Source: Jaltomata sinuosa (Eukaryota; Streptophyta; Magnoliopsida; Solanales; Solanaceae). Taken from it: 64,000 nt of DNA. Below the pieces are notes generated by a model. The model ran no database searches, was not told the origin of the DNA, and saw only the letters and a program-made list of their open reading frames with translations. The position numbers and the translations under genes were made by a program. Below are positions 34,167-46,928 of this stretch, piece after piece. Location: positions 124,001 to 188,000 of the forward strand of contig QJPP01001618.1 of the NCBI GenBank assembly GCA_003996215.1. Direction: 5' to 3'. Each line of letters opens with the position of its first letter. Within the stretch, counting starts at the first letter, position 1.

Positions 34167-34734
34167 TGATAACGGGAATACAACAAACAAGAAGAAACGA
34201 AGGAAAAGATATGAGAATTAATAACTAGGAATTGAAATTATGGGCAACAAGGGGCTAAAACCCTCACCTCCCAATTGATTCCAACAACTAGATACTAATT
34301 CAACTCAACTAATCAAGGAAACCTAAATGAAATCCACAAGTGGGAGACCTTCGATTAATTAAGTAAAGAAGTTAAACTAACAATCAAGAGAGTCACCCTA
34401 ATCACTCACTAATTCCTTAAGGGAATTACACTAAGCCTTACACTAGCAACTACAAGTTTAGAGTATCAATCTTCAATATGCAAAAACTAGTCTTCCAAAA
34501 TGAAGAAAAGCTACTACTTATACTAGGGAATAAGAAGACACTAGCTATTACAGTTTTGCCCTTAATGAAGTAAGGGCCTTGTTTGGTTGCCTTCTTTTGG
34601 GAATTCTTGAATTCCTCCTTCCACCTCACTTTAATGGACCACCCTCACATTGTATGCTTTCCTTTTCATGAACATCGTACGTGTCATCTATACCATCCAT
34701 GCTCGTGTCAACCATGCTATCCATTCTAGTATCA
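34167..34734 (-). repeat. 5' LTR of C
   Basis: 568 bp; TG...CA termini on the minus strand. Nearly identical to 29262-29829. The right edge abuts TACTA and then element A's integrase. Confidence 0.93.
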
Positions 34735-34739
34735 TACTA

Positions 34740-35160
34740 CACCTGAGTGGAAGTGGGAGCGTATCATTATGGGATTCATAGTTGGGTTGCCTCATACTTA
34801 TAGGAAGTTTGACTCTATTTTGGTGATTGTGGATAGATTGACCAAATCAGCTCATTTTATTTCGGTAAAGGTCACCTACGATACGGAGAAGTTGGAGAAA
34901 CTCTACATTCGAGAGTTATTTTAGTTTTATGGCATTACATATTTCCATTATTTTACACAGAGGTACTCAGTTCACTTTTTGCACTTTTGGAGTTCTATGC
35001 AGCGTGAGTTGGGTACTCAGTTGGACATGAGTAAAGGTTTCTACCCACAAACAGATGGTCATTCAGAGTGTACTATTCAGGTTTTGGAGGATATGCTTCA
35101 AGTTTGTATGATTGATTTTTGTGGTCATTGGGACAAGTTCTTTGCTTTAGTGGAGCTTGT
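34740..35160 (+). pseudogene. A pol part 2: integrase core
   Basis: Continues the integrase after the nested insertions. WKWERIIMGFIVGLP carries Gly (GGA, 34772-34774) where the first catalytic Asp belongs. DRLTKSAHF and LYIRELF are conserved. A stop (TAG near 34922) precedes a scrambled second-Asp region (near 34945-34970), so two of three catalytic residues are gone. GFYPQTDGHSECTIQVLEDML is recognisable. The frame ends at 35160, where the Athila-like element I begins. Confidence 0.85.
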
Positions 35161-36747
35161 TGATGTGTCATGGTTTTATGGCACTTTCAGCACTTAAAAC
35201 TTAGAATTATTGTATGTTCTTTAGCACTTTGTTAGTAGATATAATGTGTTTTTGTGAGTTTTACAGGAAAATAGGGTCCACAATCAAAGAGCTAGATTTG
35301 TACTAAAATTTAGCTAAGTCAGGAATCACGGGTGGAATAACAATATGTGGTTCAAGACCATGGACCCTTGTTGTTAACCATGAAAAGAGATCTGCAGGAT
35401 TGCAACTTAAAGTCCAAACAATGAGTCAGTGTACCGATCGTAGTTCAAGTAATGACCAGTCTTATGAGCCATAGATCTGATCTGCTGTAGATATGGAATA
35501 ATGGAGGCTGAGACCATGACTCAGTTGACTAGTCATAGTCTTATACCACGTACCCATCTAGTTGCCCGTAGAAACTGGTCAGAGGATATACAATTTTGGA
35601 GTCCAGAACCATGGTTTAGTTGACTGACCGTAGATTGATTCTACATTATGTGGCTCCACCAGTAGAATTTTGCAGCAATAATGTTGACTCATACAAACTA
35701 TGGTTGACTCCAGTGATCCACAAATTGTTATCCAGAACGATGGGTGGTGGACCCATCCATCATCACTGTCACAGCTATGTTTTTCTATTTTATTTAGGAT
35801 AGGATTCATTGTTTATAAATACTATTCCTAGGTTTTTCTTTGTACGTTACGCATTATATTTTGTCTCTTACAACTTAGAAACTTCTAGTATTACATTGTT
35901 CTTGGTTTTGAGAGATTAATTCATCCATTGATTCTTGGTTTTTTATTCTTCTTTTATAATTCAAGATTTCGGTTTCTTTTATTCATCTCGAAGTATATAA
36001 TTATGAATTCTTCACCAAATTCTTATTGTTTTCTTATGAACATGAGTAGATAAATCCAAAACTAGGGTTGTGGGAACCATGATGGATTAATAAAAGTAGG
36101 CAAAGTACTTAGTGATTCTAGATTGGTATTTATGCATGTATTGTTCTTCCCTTTGCATTGATTTCTTTCTAGCGGTTGCAAGCATTAGAAGTCGCCTTAT
36201 TCTTACTTGATGGACTAGAGAGGTAATGAATGGGAAAAGTTATTATACAACAGAGACTCGAGGCTATCAACCCTCATTAAATAGCTTGACCTTATCCGGG
36301 AATAGATACTTTGGGATCAAAGATAAGGGTTGGTAAAGCATACACACGTAGACGGACCAAGTTGCATAGTGAAATTCTTCTATCTAGGGGACCAACCATT
36401 TAGTTGAACTTAACTTACCGATCTTGCATGCTGAGCACCATAATAGATCACTAGCAGAATGCCTTACAAAGTTATGAAATCATGGGGAATACAATCCTAG
36501 CCAACTCTCTCATTGATCAACAACCAAAATTTATACTTGCTGTGACTTGATTACTTACAATTTGCAAACATTATTTGTTACACAATTTTCCCCCTTTTTG
36601 GAAATAAAAGACTAATAGCACGAATAACCACATTGACCTAGGTGCTAGCCATATTCCTCATGGGATCGACCTTAACCTTGGTTAGGTACTATATTTGAAC
36701 AACAACCACTTTATACTTATTTTCTTAGGTGTAATTTGGGAGTATCA
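35161..36747 (+). repeat. 5' LTR of I (1587 bp)
   Basis: Starts TGATGTGTCATGG where A's integrase breaks off and ends GGGAGTATCA directly before the tRNA-Asp-type primer site. It contains repeated GACCATG/CATGGT and TGACTGACCGTAG-like near-palindromes between 35330 and 35780, and a TATAAATACT box near 35814. No recognisable coding sequence. Confidence 0.75.
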
Positions 36748-36750
36748 AAT

Positions 36751-36770
36751 TGTGGCGCTATTGGTGGGGA
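36751..36770 (+). other. Primer-binding site of I (tRNA-Asp type)
   Basis: TGTGGCGCTATTGGTGGGGA, a degenerate form of the TGGCGCCGTTGCCGGGG site used by Athila-group elements and complementary to tRNA-Asp. Confidence 0.7.
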
Positions 36771-36950
36771 ATACGGTTTAGGATTAGAGAAATAAAGTTT
36801 ATTTGACTATTAGTCCTTCTTTCTTGATTTACTTCTTTTTTGTTGTTTTTGTTTTGTTTCTAGGGTACACACTTGTGTATGCCCACCACACAGAGTCAAG
36901 GAAATCCCCTGATTCAACTTGATCTTTAACTTCAAAAAACATTAAGAAAG

Positions 36951-38640
36951 ATGGCCAAGGATGGAGTTGTTGAAACTATAGAACATGTCACTACCAGAAT
37001 GTTGGCAGATGAGCATGAAAGGGCACGCCAAGCAAAGGCAACTCTGCTAGAAGAAGAGCAACGCCAAGCTGTAGCAGAGGAGAAAGCGAGATAAGAAGTT
37101 GCCCATCATAATGCACTAAATGATAAACTAAGGCAAGATGAGGCAGCTCGGCATAATGCGTGCCACGATCAAGCCAGGCAGAGAGGGAATAGGGGCCACC
37201 ATCAATAGTAACCCTGATATATCACTCATTATGATGATGATAATGATGATGCTAACCTGTATGATGCAGGAGCGAACGGTGCCATAGTGCCACCCCCACT
37301 GCCCACTGGAGCAAAGTTTGATATTAGAAGCACCATGATACAATTGCTGAATATGAAGGGATTGTTTGCAGACAAAGCTACTAATGATGTTAATATATAT
37401 TCACTTGATGAACTTTATGGGGATTTGAAAAGCTTACAAGTTACCTGGGGTGACTCGGGATGCTATCAGGAAGGAATTGAAAAGATCTCATTAATAGGAG
37501 AAGCAACTCTTTGGCTGGCAGAGCTTCCATACGATTTGATCACTACATATAGGGAATTGAAAAGATCTTTCTTGGAAAGGCTTTTCCCCCCATCTAAGAT
37601 GTTGTAGCTTAAGTAGGAAATTTTTAACTTCAGGCAGCTGAACACAGAGGCAATTTATGAGACATGGTTGAGTTTCAATAAGAAGCTAAAGCAAGTTCCA
37701 AATCATAGGATACCAAATGACACTTTTTTGAGATTTTCTATAGGTCCTTGAATGCAAACACCAAAGCAGTAGTTGACACCATCACAGGAGGTGCATTAAT
37801 TGGAAAAACTTATGTAGAGGCAGCTGAGATGCTTGAAAGAGTCACTAAGATAAACAGTGCTTGGCACACGAGAGAAACTGAAGTTTTGGCTAGAATTTAT
37901 TCCACTAGCAAGTCTGCAGACCATCATAAGATACAAGAGGAGTTTGTTCAAGAGATAGCTCAGATAAAGACGGATATCAACCTTATTGAAAAGCATATTA
38001 TGGGTACTAGATTTGAAAAAGATAATGCAGTTGGTTCATAAGGGAAGGCATGATGATTCTGGGTGTGACAAAGAGGCGAATTATTTAAATGATCAAGTGG
38101 CAAATTTTTGGTCTTATGCCCAAGAGTCTAATCAATACACTTGGTGTGGTTAAGGAAACCAAGGTCGGAACTATAACATAGACATTAACAACAGCTGATC
38201 TGGGTAAAGAGATAGAAGCAGAGGTAGAGTTAGAGATGGTGACTTGAATAAGAGGGATGGATACAAGAATGATAGGAGTGGTTTGTACGTTCCTCCTTAT
38301 AACTGTGAATAGGGATCCAACTTTTCAAGGATGAAAGACATATTTGCTAAAGTGTAGAAAAGGGTGGAAACTACTAACAAAAGACTGAAAGAGATTCATG
38401 CAGACATTTCAGGAATGAATCAAAAGGTTGAGTCACATGCCATGGCCACTAAATATATTGAGCAGCAGCTTGGCCAAATATCTACAGCCTTAAATCAACG
38501 CTAGAGGGGTACACTTCCTAGTAACACAGTCCAGAATCCAAAAAATAATGGGTAGTGCATAGAAGTGACTACTAGAAGTGAAATGCAGACTGTTGACCCT
38601 CATGTTCCTATATTTTTGATGATCTGATTGAGCCTGAGAA
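36951..38640 (+). pseudogene. I gag (Athila type), broken
   Basis: Begins at ATG 36951 (MAKDGVVETIEHV) with a Glu/Ala/Arg-rich helical segment stopped at 37093. The conserved core is 37287-37607: KFDIRSTMIQLL, ATLWLAELP and FLERLFPPSKML. After a stop it continues through FRQLNTEAIYETW, KLKQVPNHRIP and, at 37748-38041, NTKAVVDTITGGALIGKTY and a coiled-coil-like tail. From 38090 to 38640 stops are frequent. Gag forms the particle around element RNA. Confidence 0.82.
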
Positions 38641-38859
38641 CGTTGATACTAAAAAGTTGGTTGAATCTAAAGAATAGGTGTTGATAAGATTCTGATTGAG
38701 AGGCAGTTTCAAATTGGTGAAAAGAAGTTTATAGCTACTAAAGGGAAGGAGAAGGAGGTACCTCAGATCCTAAATCCTATGCCATGACCTCCTCCATCTT
38801 TCCCATAGAGATTGATCAAGAAGGCTATAGAAGGGACTTATCACAAGTTCATCTCTATG

Positions 38860-41190
38860 TTAAAATAACTTTTGGTGAACATCCCTTTGATCGATGAACT
38901 AGAGCAGATGCCTAGTTATGCAAATTTTATGAAGGTTCTTCTAACAAAGAAGAGAATTGTGAGCTTTAAACCTGCAAATAATTTGCACCACTACATTCCA
39001 ATAGCCTCTCATTCTTTAGTACAGAAAAAGAAGGATCCTAGAGCATTTACTATTCCATGCACCATAGGAGCCTTCAACTTTGAAAAGTCCTTTTGTGATT
39101 TGGGTGCAAGCATTAATCTCATGTTGCTAGCAGTGTTCAAATAGTTAGGCTTGGGAGCCCCTAAACCAATGTCAATGCGTCTTCTTATGGCAGATTGCAC
39201 AATAAAAAGGCATGTTGATATTCTCTATGATGTGCTTGTGAAAGTTGAGACATTCATATTTCTGATGGATTTTGTGATTCTTGATTGTGAGGTAAACTTT
39301 GAGGTTCCTATTATCTTGGGTGTGACCATTCCTTTCCATCAGACGTGCTTTAGTTGACATGGGGACTACGCAGATGAAGTTCAGACTGAATGATAAAGTA
39401 ATAACTTTCAATATTTATAATTCAATAAAGCATCCCAATGACATGTGTGTGGTCTCACTGATAGATGTAGTAGATGAGGATCATCTACTAGTTCCTATTG
39501 AAGAGCAATTTAGTATTAAAGCACTTGATTTTGTGATCATGATTTTGATAGAGAGAACATTGAGTAGTATGATGAGATGGTTGATGAACTCACCAGTATG
39601 GAGTCTTACGTATATGACCTGAAAAATCTAACTTTAGACATGAAAAATCATACAAACCCACCTGCCAGACCTTTTATTGAAGAGCCTCCAGTCTAAAACT
39701 CAAGGCTCTCCCATTGCACTTGCAATTTATTTTCTTGGGAGCCAATAATACTTTGTTAGTTATTATGGTTTTAGATTTGGGTGAAGGGCGAGTTGAGGCT
39801 CTAGTTTCTATGTTGAAAAAGTTCAAGAGGTCCATTGGTTGGTCCATTGATGACATCATTAGTATTCCACCTGTATATGCACTCATAAAATTTAGCTTGA
39901 GCCCAATTGTGTTCCTAGTATTGAGCATCAACACGGGCTGAATCCACCTATGCAAGAGGTAGTCAAGAAATAAATCATAAAGTGGTTGGATGTAGGTGTG
40001 GTTAATCTTATTGCAGACAACAAGTGGGTAAGCCCGGTTCAATATGTGCCGAAGAAGGGTGGAATTATTGTGGTTCCAAATACAAAGAATGAGCTTATTC
40101 TGATGAGTCTAATCACAGGCTTGCGTATGTGCATGGACTACAGGAAGCTGAATACATGAACCAAAAAAGATCATTTTCTAATATCATTCATGGATCAGAT
40201 GTTAGACCATCTTACTTGTAGAGAATGGTATTTTTTTCTTGATGGCTATTTGGGATACAATCAGATCTCGATTACTCCTAAAGACTAAGAGAAGACCACT
40301 TTCACTTGTCCATATGAAACATTTACATTAAAGCGGATGTCATTTGGGTCATGTAATGCTCCGATGACCTTTTAATGTAGTATAATGTTGATCTTCTCAG
40401 GCATGGTAGAAGACACTAATTAGGTATTCATGATGACTATTTTGTTGTAGGTGACTCCTTTGATGACTGCTTAGCCTATTTGAGTTGTGTGTTGAAGAGA
40501 TACAAAGAGTGTAATTTGGTGCTTAATTGGGAGAAGTATCACTTCATAGTTAAATAAGGTATAGTGCTTGGCCACCGGATCTCCAAGAAGGGAATTAAGG
40601 TTTATAAAGCAAAGATTGAGGTGATTGAACAATTTTCTCCACTAGATTTTGTGAAAGGTGTTTAAATCTTTCTAGGGCATGATAGTTTTTATCACAAATT
40701 CATAAAGGATTTCTCTTATATTGCACACCCTTTGTTCAAGTTATTGGAGAAGGATGTGAAGTTCATTTTGATGATGCATGTCTGAAGGAATTTGAATGCC
40801 TCAAGGAAAAGTTGGTCTCTGCCTCCATCATTGTTACACCTGACTGGTCACAGCCATTTGAGGTTATGTTTGATTCTAGTAGAGTGGCGCTAGGATAAGT
40901 CCTAGGCCAAAGATTTGAAAAGATTATCTATCCTATATACTATGCTAGCAAGGCACTTAATACAGCTAAGAAGAACTATATTGTGACAGAACAAGAGTTG
41001 CTTGTCGTGGTTTTTGCTTATTTGCTTGGAACGAAGGTGATTGTGCATACTGGTCATGCAACTCTTAGGTACCTTTTGGCAAAAAAGGATGCAAAACCTA
41101 GATTTATTCAGTGGGTACTTATGTTTAAAGATTTAACTTTGAGGTCAAGGATCGGAAGAGGACTGAGAACTAGGTAGCTGACCACTTGTC
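38860..41190 (+). pseudogene. I protease, reverse transcriptase and RNase H, broken
   Basis: Protease: FTIPCTIGAFNFEKSFCDLGASINLM at about 39040-39125 (Asp-Leu-Gly-Ala-Ser, normal for Athila) then VPIILGVTI; stops at 39142 and 39355. RT: WVSPVQYVPKKGG, RMCMDYRKLNT with a stop, YFFLDGYLGYNQI, and an active-site Asp-Asp at 40432-40437 reached only after a frame change (IHDDYFVVG). RNase H: an Asp is lost among stops near 40860, but KNYIVTEQELLVVVFAY and YLLAKKDAKPRFIQW are clear; about seven residues between VFAY and GTKV are deleted. Not functional. Confidence 0.83.
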
Positions 41191-42556
41191 TAGATTGAGA
41201 AAGAAATTATGTTGAAACTGAAGGATGAGATGGAGATTGATGATACCTTCCAAGATAAACAAGTATTGACTGCATCCCAAGATTTGATTCCATGGTTCAC
41301 AGACTTTGCTAATTATTTGGTGAGTGATGTGGTGCCGTCTAAGTTGTCCTTCCATCTGCAAAGGGAGTTTATGTCTGATGTTTGGAAGTTTTTCTGGGAG
41401 AAGACAAACTTGTTTCGTGTTTGTGCTAATAATATGATTCATAGATGTGTGCATGAGGTAGAGATGATGAATATGTTGGAGGCATGTCATTAATCCCCTG
41501 TTGGGGGGCATCATGGTGGTATCCTGACAGCCCATAAAATTTTGCAATATAGGTACTATTGGACAAATCTTCATCAAAATGCTCATGATTATGTGAAGAC
41601 TTGTGATCGATGTCAAAGGGAAGGTGGAATATCAAGAAAGCATGATCTTTCTCTCACTCCTGTTATTGTGGTTGAATTGTTTGATATATTTGGGGCATTG
41701 TCTTTATAGGCCCGTTTGTGAGCTCGAATAGGATGAAATACATACTTGTAGTTGTTGAATATGTGTCCAAGTGGGTGGACGCAATTGCGCTTCCCAATAA
41801 TAAAAACAAGAGTGTCACAACTCTCTTAAAGCAAAATATCTTTTCCAGGTTTGGTTCTCCAAGGGCAGTTATTAGCAATGGAGGTTTGCACTTTTATAAT
41901 AGGTTGTTTTGAAACCTACTTGAAAAATATGGAGTGAAGCATAATGTGGCAATACCTTATTATCCGCAGACTAATGGGCAAGTTGAGGTTTCCAGCCGCG
42001 AAATAAAAACCATCCTTGCAAAGACTGTGAATGCTAAACTTGATGTGCTTTATGGGCTTACCGAACTGCTTTCAAGACCCCTATAGGTATGTCTCTCTAT
42101 CAGATTGTGTTTGGGAAGTCATTTCATCTACTAGTGGAGCTTGACCACAAGGCCATGTGGGTGCTCAAGAAGATAAATTTGAATTGAGGTGATGCATCCT
42201 ATTAGCGGCTTGGTCAGTTAAATGAGATGGATGAGTTCTGGTTCAAAGCTTATGAGAGTTTAGCCTATTACAGGGAGAAGATAAAAATGTATCATGATCG
42301 GATGATTGAAAAGAGAGACTTTGCATTGGGTGTAGGTTCTGTTGTTCAACTCAAGACTTCACTTGTTTCTTGGCAAGCTGAAGTCTAAGTGGATGGGACT
42401 GTTTTGAGTGGTGCATGTGTCCCTATGTGGTGCAATTGAACTTGAGAACCATGCAGGTAAGTTGTTCAAGGCAAATGGCCAGTGTGTAAAAGCATATATG
42501 GGGACTGCAAAGGAGATTGAGGTTGTGTGCATCTGGGCCCTTGGTGAAGTCTGAGT
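41191..42556 (+). pseudogene. I integrase, broken
   Basis: 41209-41493 leads into the zinc finger (GGHHGGILTAHKILQYRYYW, then CDRCQREG near 41600-41630, both Cys kept). The first catalytic Asp is lost in a frameshift just after FDIFGAL (about 41690-41710). The second Asp is Asn (AAT 41877-41879 in VISNGGLHF). PYYPQTNGQVEVSSREIK near 41955-42010 is conserved. Later sequence (FKANGQCVKAYMG near 42465-42500) is the usual C-terminus. Stops near 41491, 41707, 41910 and 42085. Confidence 0.82.
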
Positions 42557-43540
42557 AACCAAGGAACCTACATCGTGCTGCGATGTTAAATAAGGCACTG
42601 CATGGGAGGTAACCAATGGGGGTAACTTTATGATGTCTGAGTAGTCAAGTGACCTGCATTGTGTTGTGATGTTAAATCAGGCGCTGCTTAGGAGGAAACC
42701 AAGATTAATGTTTGCTAAAGTGTATAGGGACACCATGATGAAAAGGATGAGCAAGGTATGCAAGTGAAAAGGAAAAGGGGATCTACGAGCTGGATGATAG
42801 GCTAAAAATTACCTTGACGACCAGTTGATCCAACCGTAGAAGCCTGGAAAAGTTGACCCACAAAAGCAAGTCTGAGAATCACAGTTTGATGCATGGGTCG
42901 TGAAATTGTTCAGTGACCCATGACCAACCCGTAATCCATAGTCTCAAATGCCAGGTCTCAAGTAAGATTCTACAAATGACAAGACGGTCTGTACTTTTAA
43001 AATACGAACCATGAAGTCATCTGTAGATGCTGGCAACAATGTTACATAAAAATTAGATCCATGAGTGCATCGATGGCCCATCATTTCAGTCGGTGGACCG
43101 TAGTTCTCACTTGTGCATCCCAGGTACAGTACCAAATTAGTTCTAGGGTTTTTAAATTTTAACTCTTTTAAATAGACCCACCCTAACCCGGTTTCCTTTT
43201 TCCTTCACCTAATAACCATAGCGGGTATACCGCTTGTTTTAAAAGGAAAGAGAATCAAAATCTCAAAAACTTTTCATCAAATTACTCCCTCCATCACTCC
43301 TAATATCACTTCAACTTCTCATAAAATCTGACACCCCTCTTGGCAGCTCATCACACATGCACTTCCTAAGTTTGTTTAGGATCACAGTTTCGATTCAACC
43401 ACAATTCACTCACTACTCTTGCTCACTTTTCAAGATGTATTGAAAGCTAAGGGTAAGTTTAAGCTCACCCTTAAGCTCAAATTCTTCTTAGGATGAGTGT
43501 ATCTAGGGTTCATGTTTAAACTGCAATTTTGGAATTAAAG
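42557..43540 (+). other. I non-coding tail before the D insertion
   Basis: No recognisable gene. Two copies of a CGATGTTAAATAAGGCAC / TGATGTTAAATCAGGCGC tract (near 42581 and 42668) match the region after integrase in Athila-type elements. A run of CCGTAG/CCATGAAGTC near-repeats lies around 42820-43090. The stretch ends in the D target TAAAG (43536-43540). Confidence 0.55.
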
Positions 43541-46500
43541 TGTAATGACCCTTCTGGTCATTTACACATTTTCACCTTTCTTGTACCATTAGAGCTTACT
43601 TGTAGCGGCCCAAGTCATTTATGGCTTGTCGGAACTGGTAGTTCAGTGCCTGGGCCGTTTGTTTGGTCTGTATGGTTGTTCCTCATTTTAGAGCTTCAAC
43701 TTTGGAAATCGTTAACTTCCGACAACATTCTTGGTAATATCAAAGAATTAAACCAAGGTTCTAGGTCAAAGGAATTACTTACTCGAAAGTTCGAGTTAAA
43801 GAAATGCCTCGTGTAACACCTCACCCATTTGGAAGGTTTAACGTAACCCCTGCCTTTGGGGTAAGACTAATAGAGTCTAATATACTAATAAGGATGTGTT
43901 ATGAGGTATTATAATCGCAAAATGGTCGTATGATGAGTTTTGAAGTCAAGCAAGTTGCGAAACAAAAGTCGGAAAAAGTTATTGTAAATTCCTTTAAGGA
44001 ATTCTCTTCAAATTTGGGTTAAATGTCTTGGGTTGTTTCTCCCTATCTATAAAGAGTTAGTGGGCCCCCAATATACCAAATCGAAGGTCTACAAGTCTAG
44101 TTTCCAACGCACTAAACTGTTCATCCATATGACTTCAGAATAGAGAGATATTCACATTTTTGTAAGACTGCGCAAACAGACACGTCAAGGTGGGGCCTAC
44201 ATCCTAAGTCGGTTCAGCTTATAAAAGCTGATTTCTCCTTCGTTTTAACTCATTTTTTCACCCAAAATTCTTAGAAAATCAGAGAGAGAGTTCATAAATA
44301 ATCCATGGACTTTGATCCTTTCAATTCGGAAGTTTAACGAAAGTTGCTCTACGTCACGAGCTCGTCATTTTGGTGTAGTTTGTCCCATCGATTTCGTGGT
44401 GTATCTTCATGGGTGTTGATGCAGCGAATTAGCAGGTGTTTTCTGAGTATTTGGCAGTAGCTATGGAGTTATTTTGGTGAGGTATGGATCCCGTATACTT
44501 ATCTATTTGTTGGATCAAGATTTTAAGCTTCTAGTTATGAAAAGTTGTTGTTGCCGATATCTTGTAGTAGTTTCTTGTTGATTTTGGATCTGTTTGTTGT
44601 TCCTGCAAGGAGGCAGGTTGTTAATCTTAGGATATTGAATATTTTTGTCAAGGAAATCTCTCCCCTACGACCCTCCTTCATTATTATATGTTCTAGTATT
44701 GTTTTATGGATTTCTGAGCCCCGAAGTGGTATTTTTGATTAGTGGCTTTGGACAGCCCCTTTATCTTGTTATGTTTGGTTATTGTTGTGGTGTTCTGGTT
44801 ATGGTAAGGTGCTGGAGGGATTGGTGAATTGTGCGATTCTTTTTGGGATCACATACGATAGTGATTGGATTGGACAAACGTGAAGTATGCCTTGAAATAG
44901 TGCCTCGGGAGCTCGTCGCTCCTTGTAGATGTGGTTAATATATTGTTGTTCGATTTAGCTGCCATTTGTTATTGTTATTGGCCTCATTTTTATGCTTTGG
45001 ATTTGGCTGGTCGCGAGTGTGACATTAACACCTTATCAATTGGCTATGGCTCGTTCTTGCAGCCTTGTCGATTCTAGCAATTGTTCCATTCCCTTGGTTG
45101 GTCAGGCTTCATACAGACGCCTTTGGGGCTTCAGTTGAAAGTATTTGTTTTGTGTGATTCAGAGCTTCTTGGAGCTGTTCGAGTCTGGACAATGCCGTCC
45201 CCGCAGCTAGTCATCGGATGACAGGTAGGTTATGGTTTTCCCCTATCTAGACTCTGCGTATATAGGCTATAATTGCATTAATTAGCATCCTTGGATGGGT
45301 TGTTATAGGTTGGTACCCCAGACCTTGTCCACCTTGTTTGTCCGTTATTTCATGCGTTGTTTGTAGTATTCTCGTAGTATTGTATATTACCCTTGTGGTC
45401 TTGTGTGGCCTTGTATTGACTCTGGAACATAGATGGCGGGCTATTTGGGAATGTCCGCGAGTCCCGTACATAGATATTATCCTTTTAGGTTGGTTATGTC
45501 TGCTGAGTAGCTATTGGGCTTGTGCAGGGCTGATAGGAATTGTTGTGAGCCGTTGGGCTACTTTTATATTTGTGTGCGAGCATATCATCCATGAAAAAGG
45601 TTTTTCCCTGCATGTTTTACTACAGTTTTGGCTGCGAGCTACTACTGACAGTTTTCCTAAATCAGCATGGCCCTGAGGGCCCTTTTTGGTACTGTTGATG
45701 ATAGAAAAGGGGATTTTTGGATGTTTTCGCACTGATATTATTACTGATACTAGTATCTGCGGGGCAGAGCACTAGACTTGATTTTATTACTGATACTAGT
45801 CTCTGCGGGGTGGAGCACTAGACTTGATTTACTATAATTTTAGACCCGGTTACGCCCGGGCACCCTTGGAGGGGTTTTTGAGGCATTTTCTACTACTTTA
45901 GTCCTGGACGGGGTCTGGGAATGCATACTTGAGACTGGGTCTCTATCTTGATCCCGGAATTGCTTCCAGATGACATGTCTTGATACTGAGTTTTAGTATG
46001 GGGTCGGGGACCTCCATGGACCTTGCCGCTCCGGGCCTGGGGCTTCGGGCTGCGTGCGCCGGAGGGAAGGGTTTATGGTGGAGTAGAGGTATACAGGCTG
46101 AGTCCTTCCATGGAACCTGCCTGCTGGGCCCGATTGGCACCGGCGGAGGTACATACAGAAGTTCTATTTCATATCATATCATATCATGCATTGGATTCCA
46201 ACCTTGTTTGCTGTGTGTTCAGTGTACGCTCCGGTAGTATGGGATGTCGGAGGGTTTGCTTTCACTTGATTGTGTTCCTCGGTTGTAAGGGCGGCCGTTG
46301 GGACTGTAGGTAGACTATATTTACTCATGTCTTTATTTAAAGCTTGTCTTGGCACTCAGTTAGTGAAGGATTAATGATGTTCGGTTATGGGATATCTGGT
46401 TATTGTGAGGGCTAGGGAGTCCTATCTTATTGAAGCACTTTTGTGTGACCTTCTGAGCAGAGTATGAGACTCTGGTTCTATTCTTGTGGGAAGCTGAGTG

Positions 46501-46928
46501 GTATCTCTCGGTTATTGTGGTTTAGTTATTTCATCCTACGGTGGTACTTGTGAGGTGATTCCCTGGTTATGCTATCATGTGATTGGATCGGTGTTATGAT
46601 TTCCTTATACTTGTTGATTCCATTTTGAGTATGTTAGACTGCTCTCTGTCTTTTCCCTTTACTTGAGGTTACCGGTATACCGCCATTTTCTCAACTCTCT
46701 CTCTACTTACTTATATCATTGTACAAGGACTCCAGGTGCGTTCTTCTTTCCTTCACCAGTGATTCTGTGTGATTGTATCTCTGTGCTAGCATGTGTTACT
46801 TGAAGTTCTTGGTTATGGATGATCTGTGCTAGCTCCTTGTGCCTTGCTTATTGCCTCAGTGACTGCTTTCTTTCTATCTGTTACTTACTGGTTTTATATC
46901 TTATATGCGCTCAGTCGGCCTATGATAC
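43541..46928 (+). repeat. D 5' LTR, left part (to C2 insertion)
   Basis: Begins TGTAATGACCCTTCTGG; runs collinear with the 3' LTR (56167 onwards) to the CCTATGATAC tract, where C2 has inserted using GATAC (46924-46928) as target. Contains the K-like internal joint TGTAACACCTCACCC near 43814 and two units of the 45-bp array near 45730-45830. Confidence 0.93.

Larger units (their letters stand above)
29262..34734 (-). mobile_element. C: non-autonomous gag-PR-unknown retrotransposon, reverse
   Basis: 5473 bp, with 568-bp LTRs at both ends (TGATACTAG...CGTTATCA on the minus strand), a tRNA-iMet-type primer site, a polypurine tract, and one gag-protease-unknown coding region. No RT, RNase H or integrase motif is found in any frame, so it must borrow them. 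Flanks are CACTA (29257-29261) and TACTA (34735-34739), a duplication with one change. CACTA spans the final CA of B and three bases of B's own target duplication, so C landed 3 bp past B's end. The LTRs differ at two positions by eye, the smallest divergence in this window. Confidence 0.92.
14072..35160 (+). mobile_element. A: old Ty3/gypsy, split by B and C
   Basis: A decayed gypsy whose gag end, protease, reverse transcriptase, RNase H and first part of integrase run 14072-16697, and whose integrase core resumes at 34740-35160. Removing everything between (B, C and their duplications) rejoins the integrase frame across the CTATA target: the zinc-finger end at 16690 leads directly into the PEWKWER tract near 34742. 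At 35161 A is again interrupted by element I. It is the oldest host layer in this half of the window. Confidence 0.85.
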
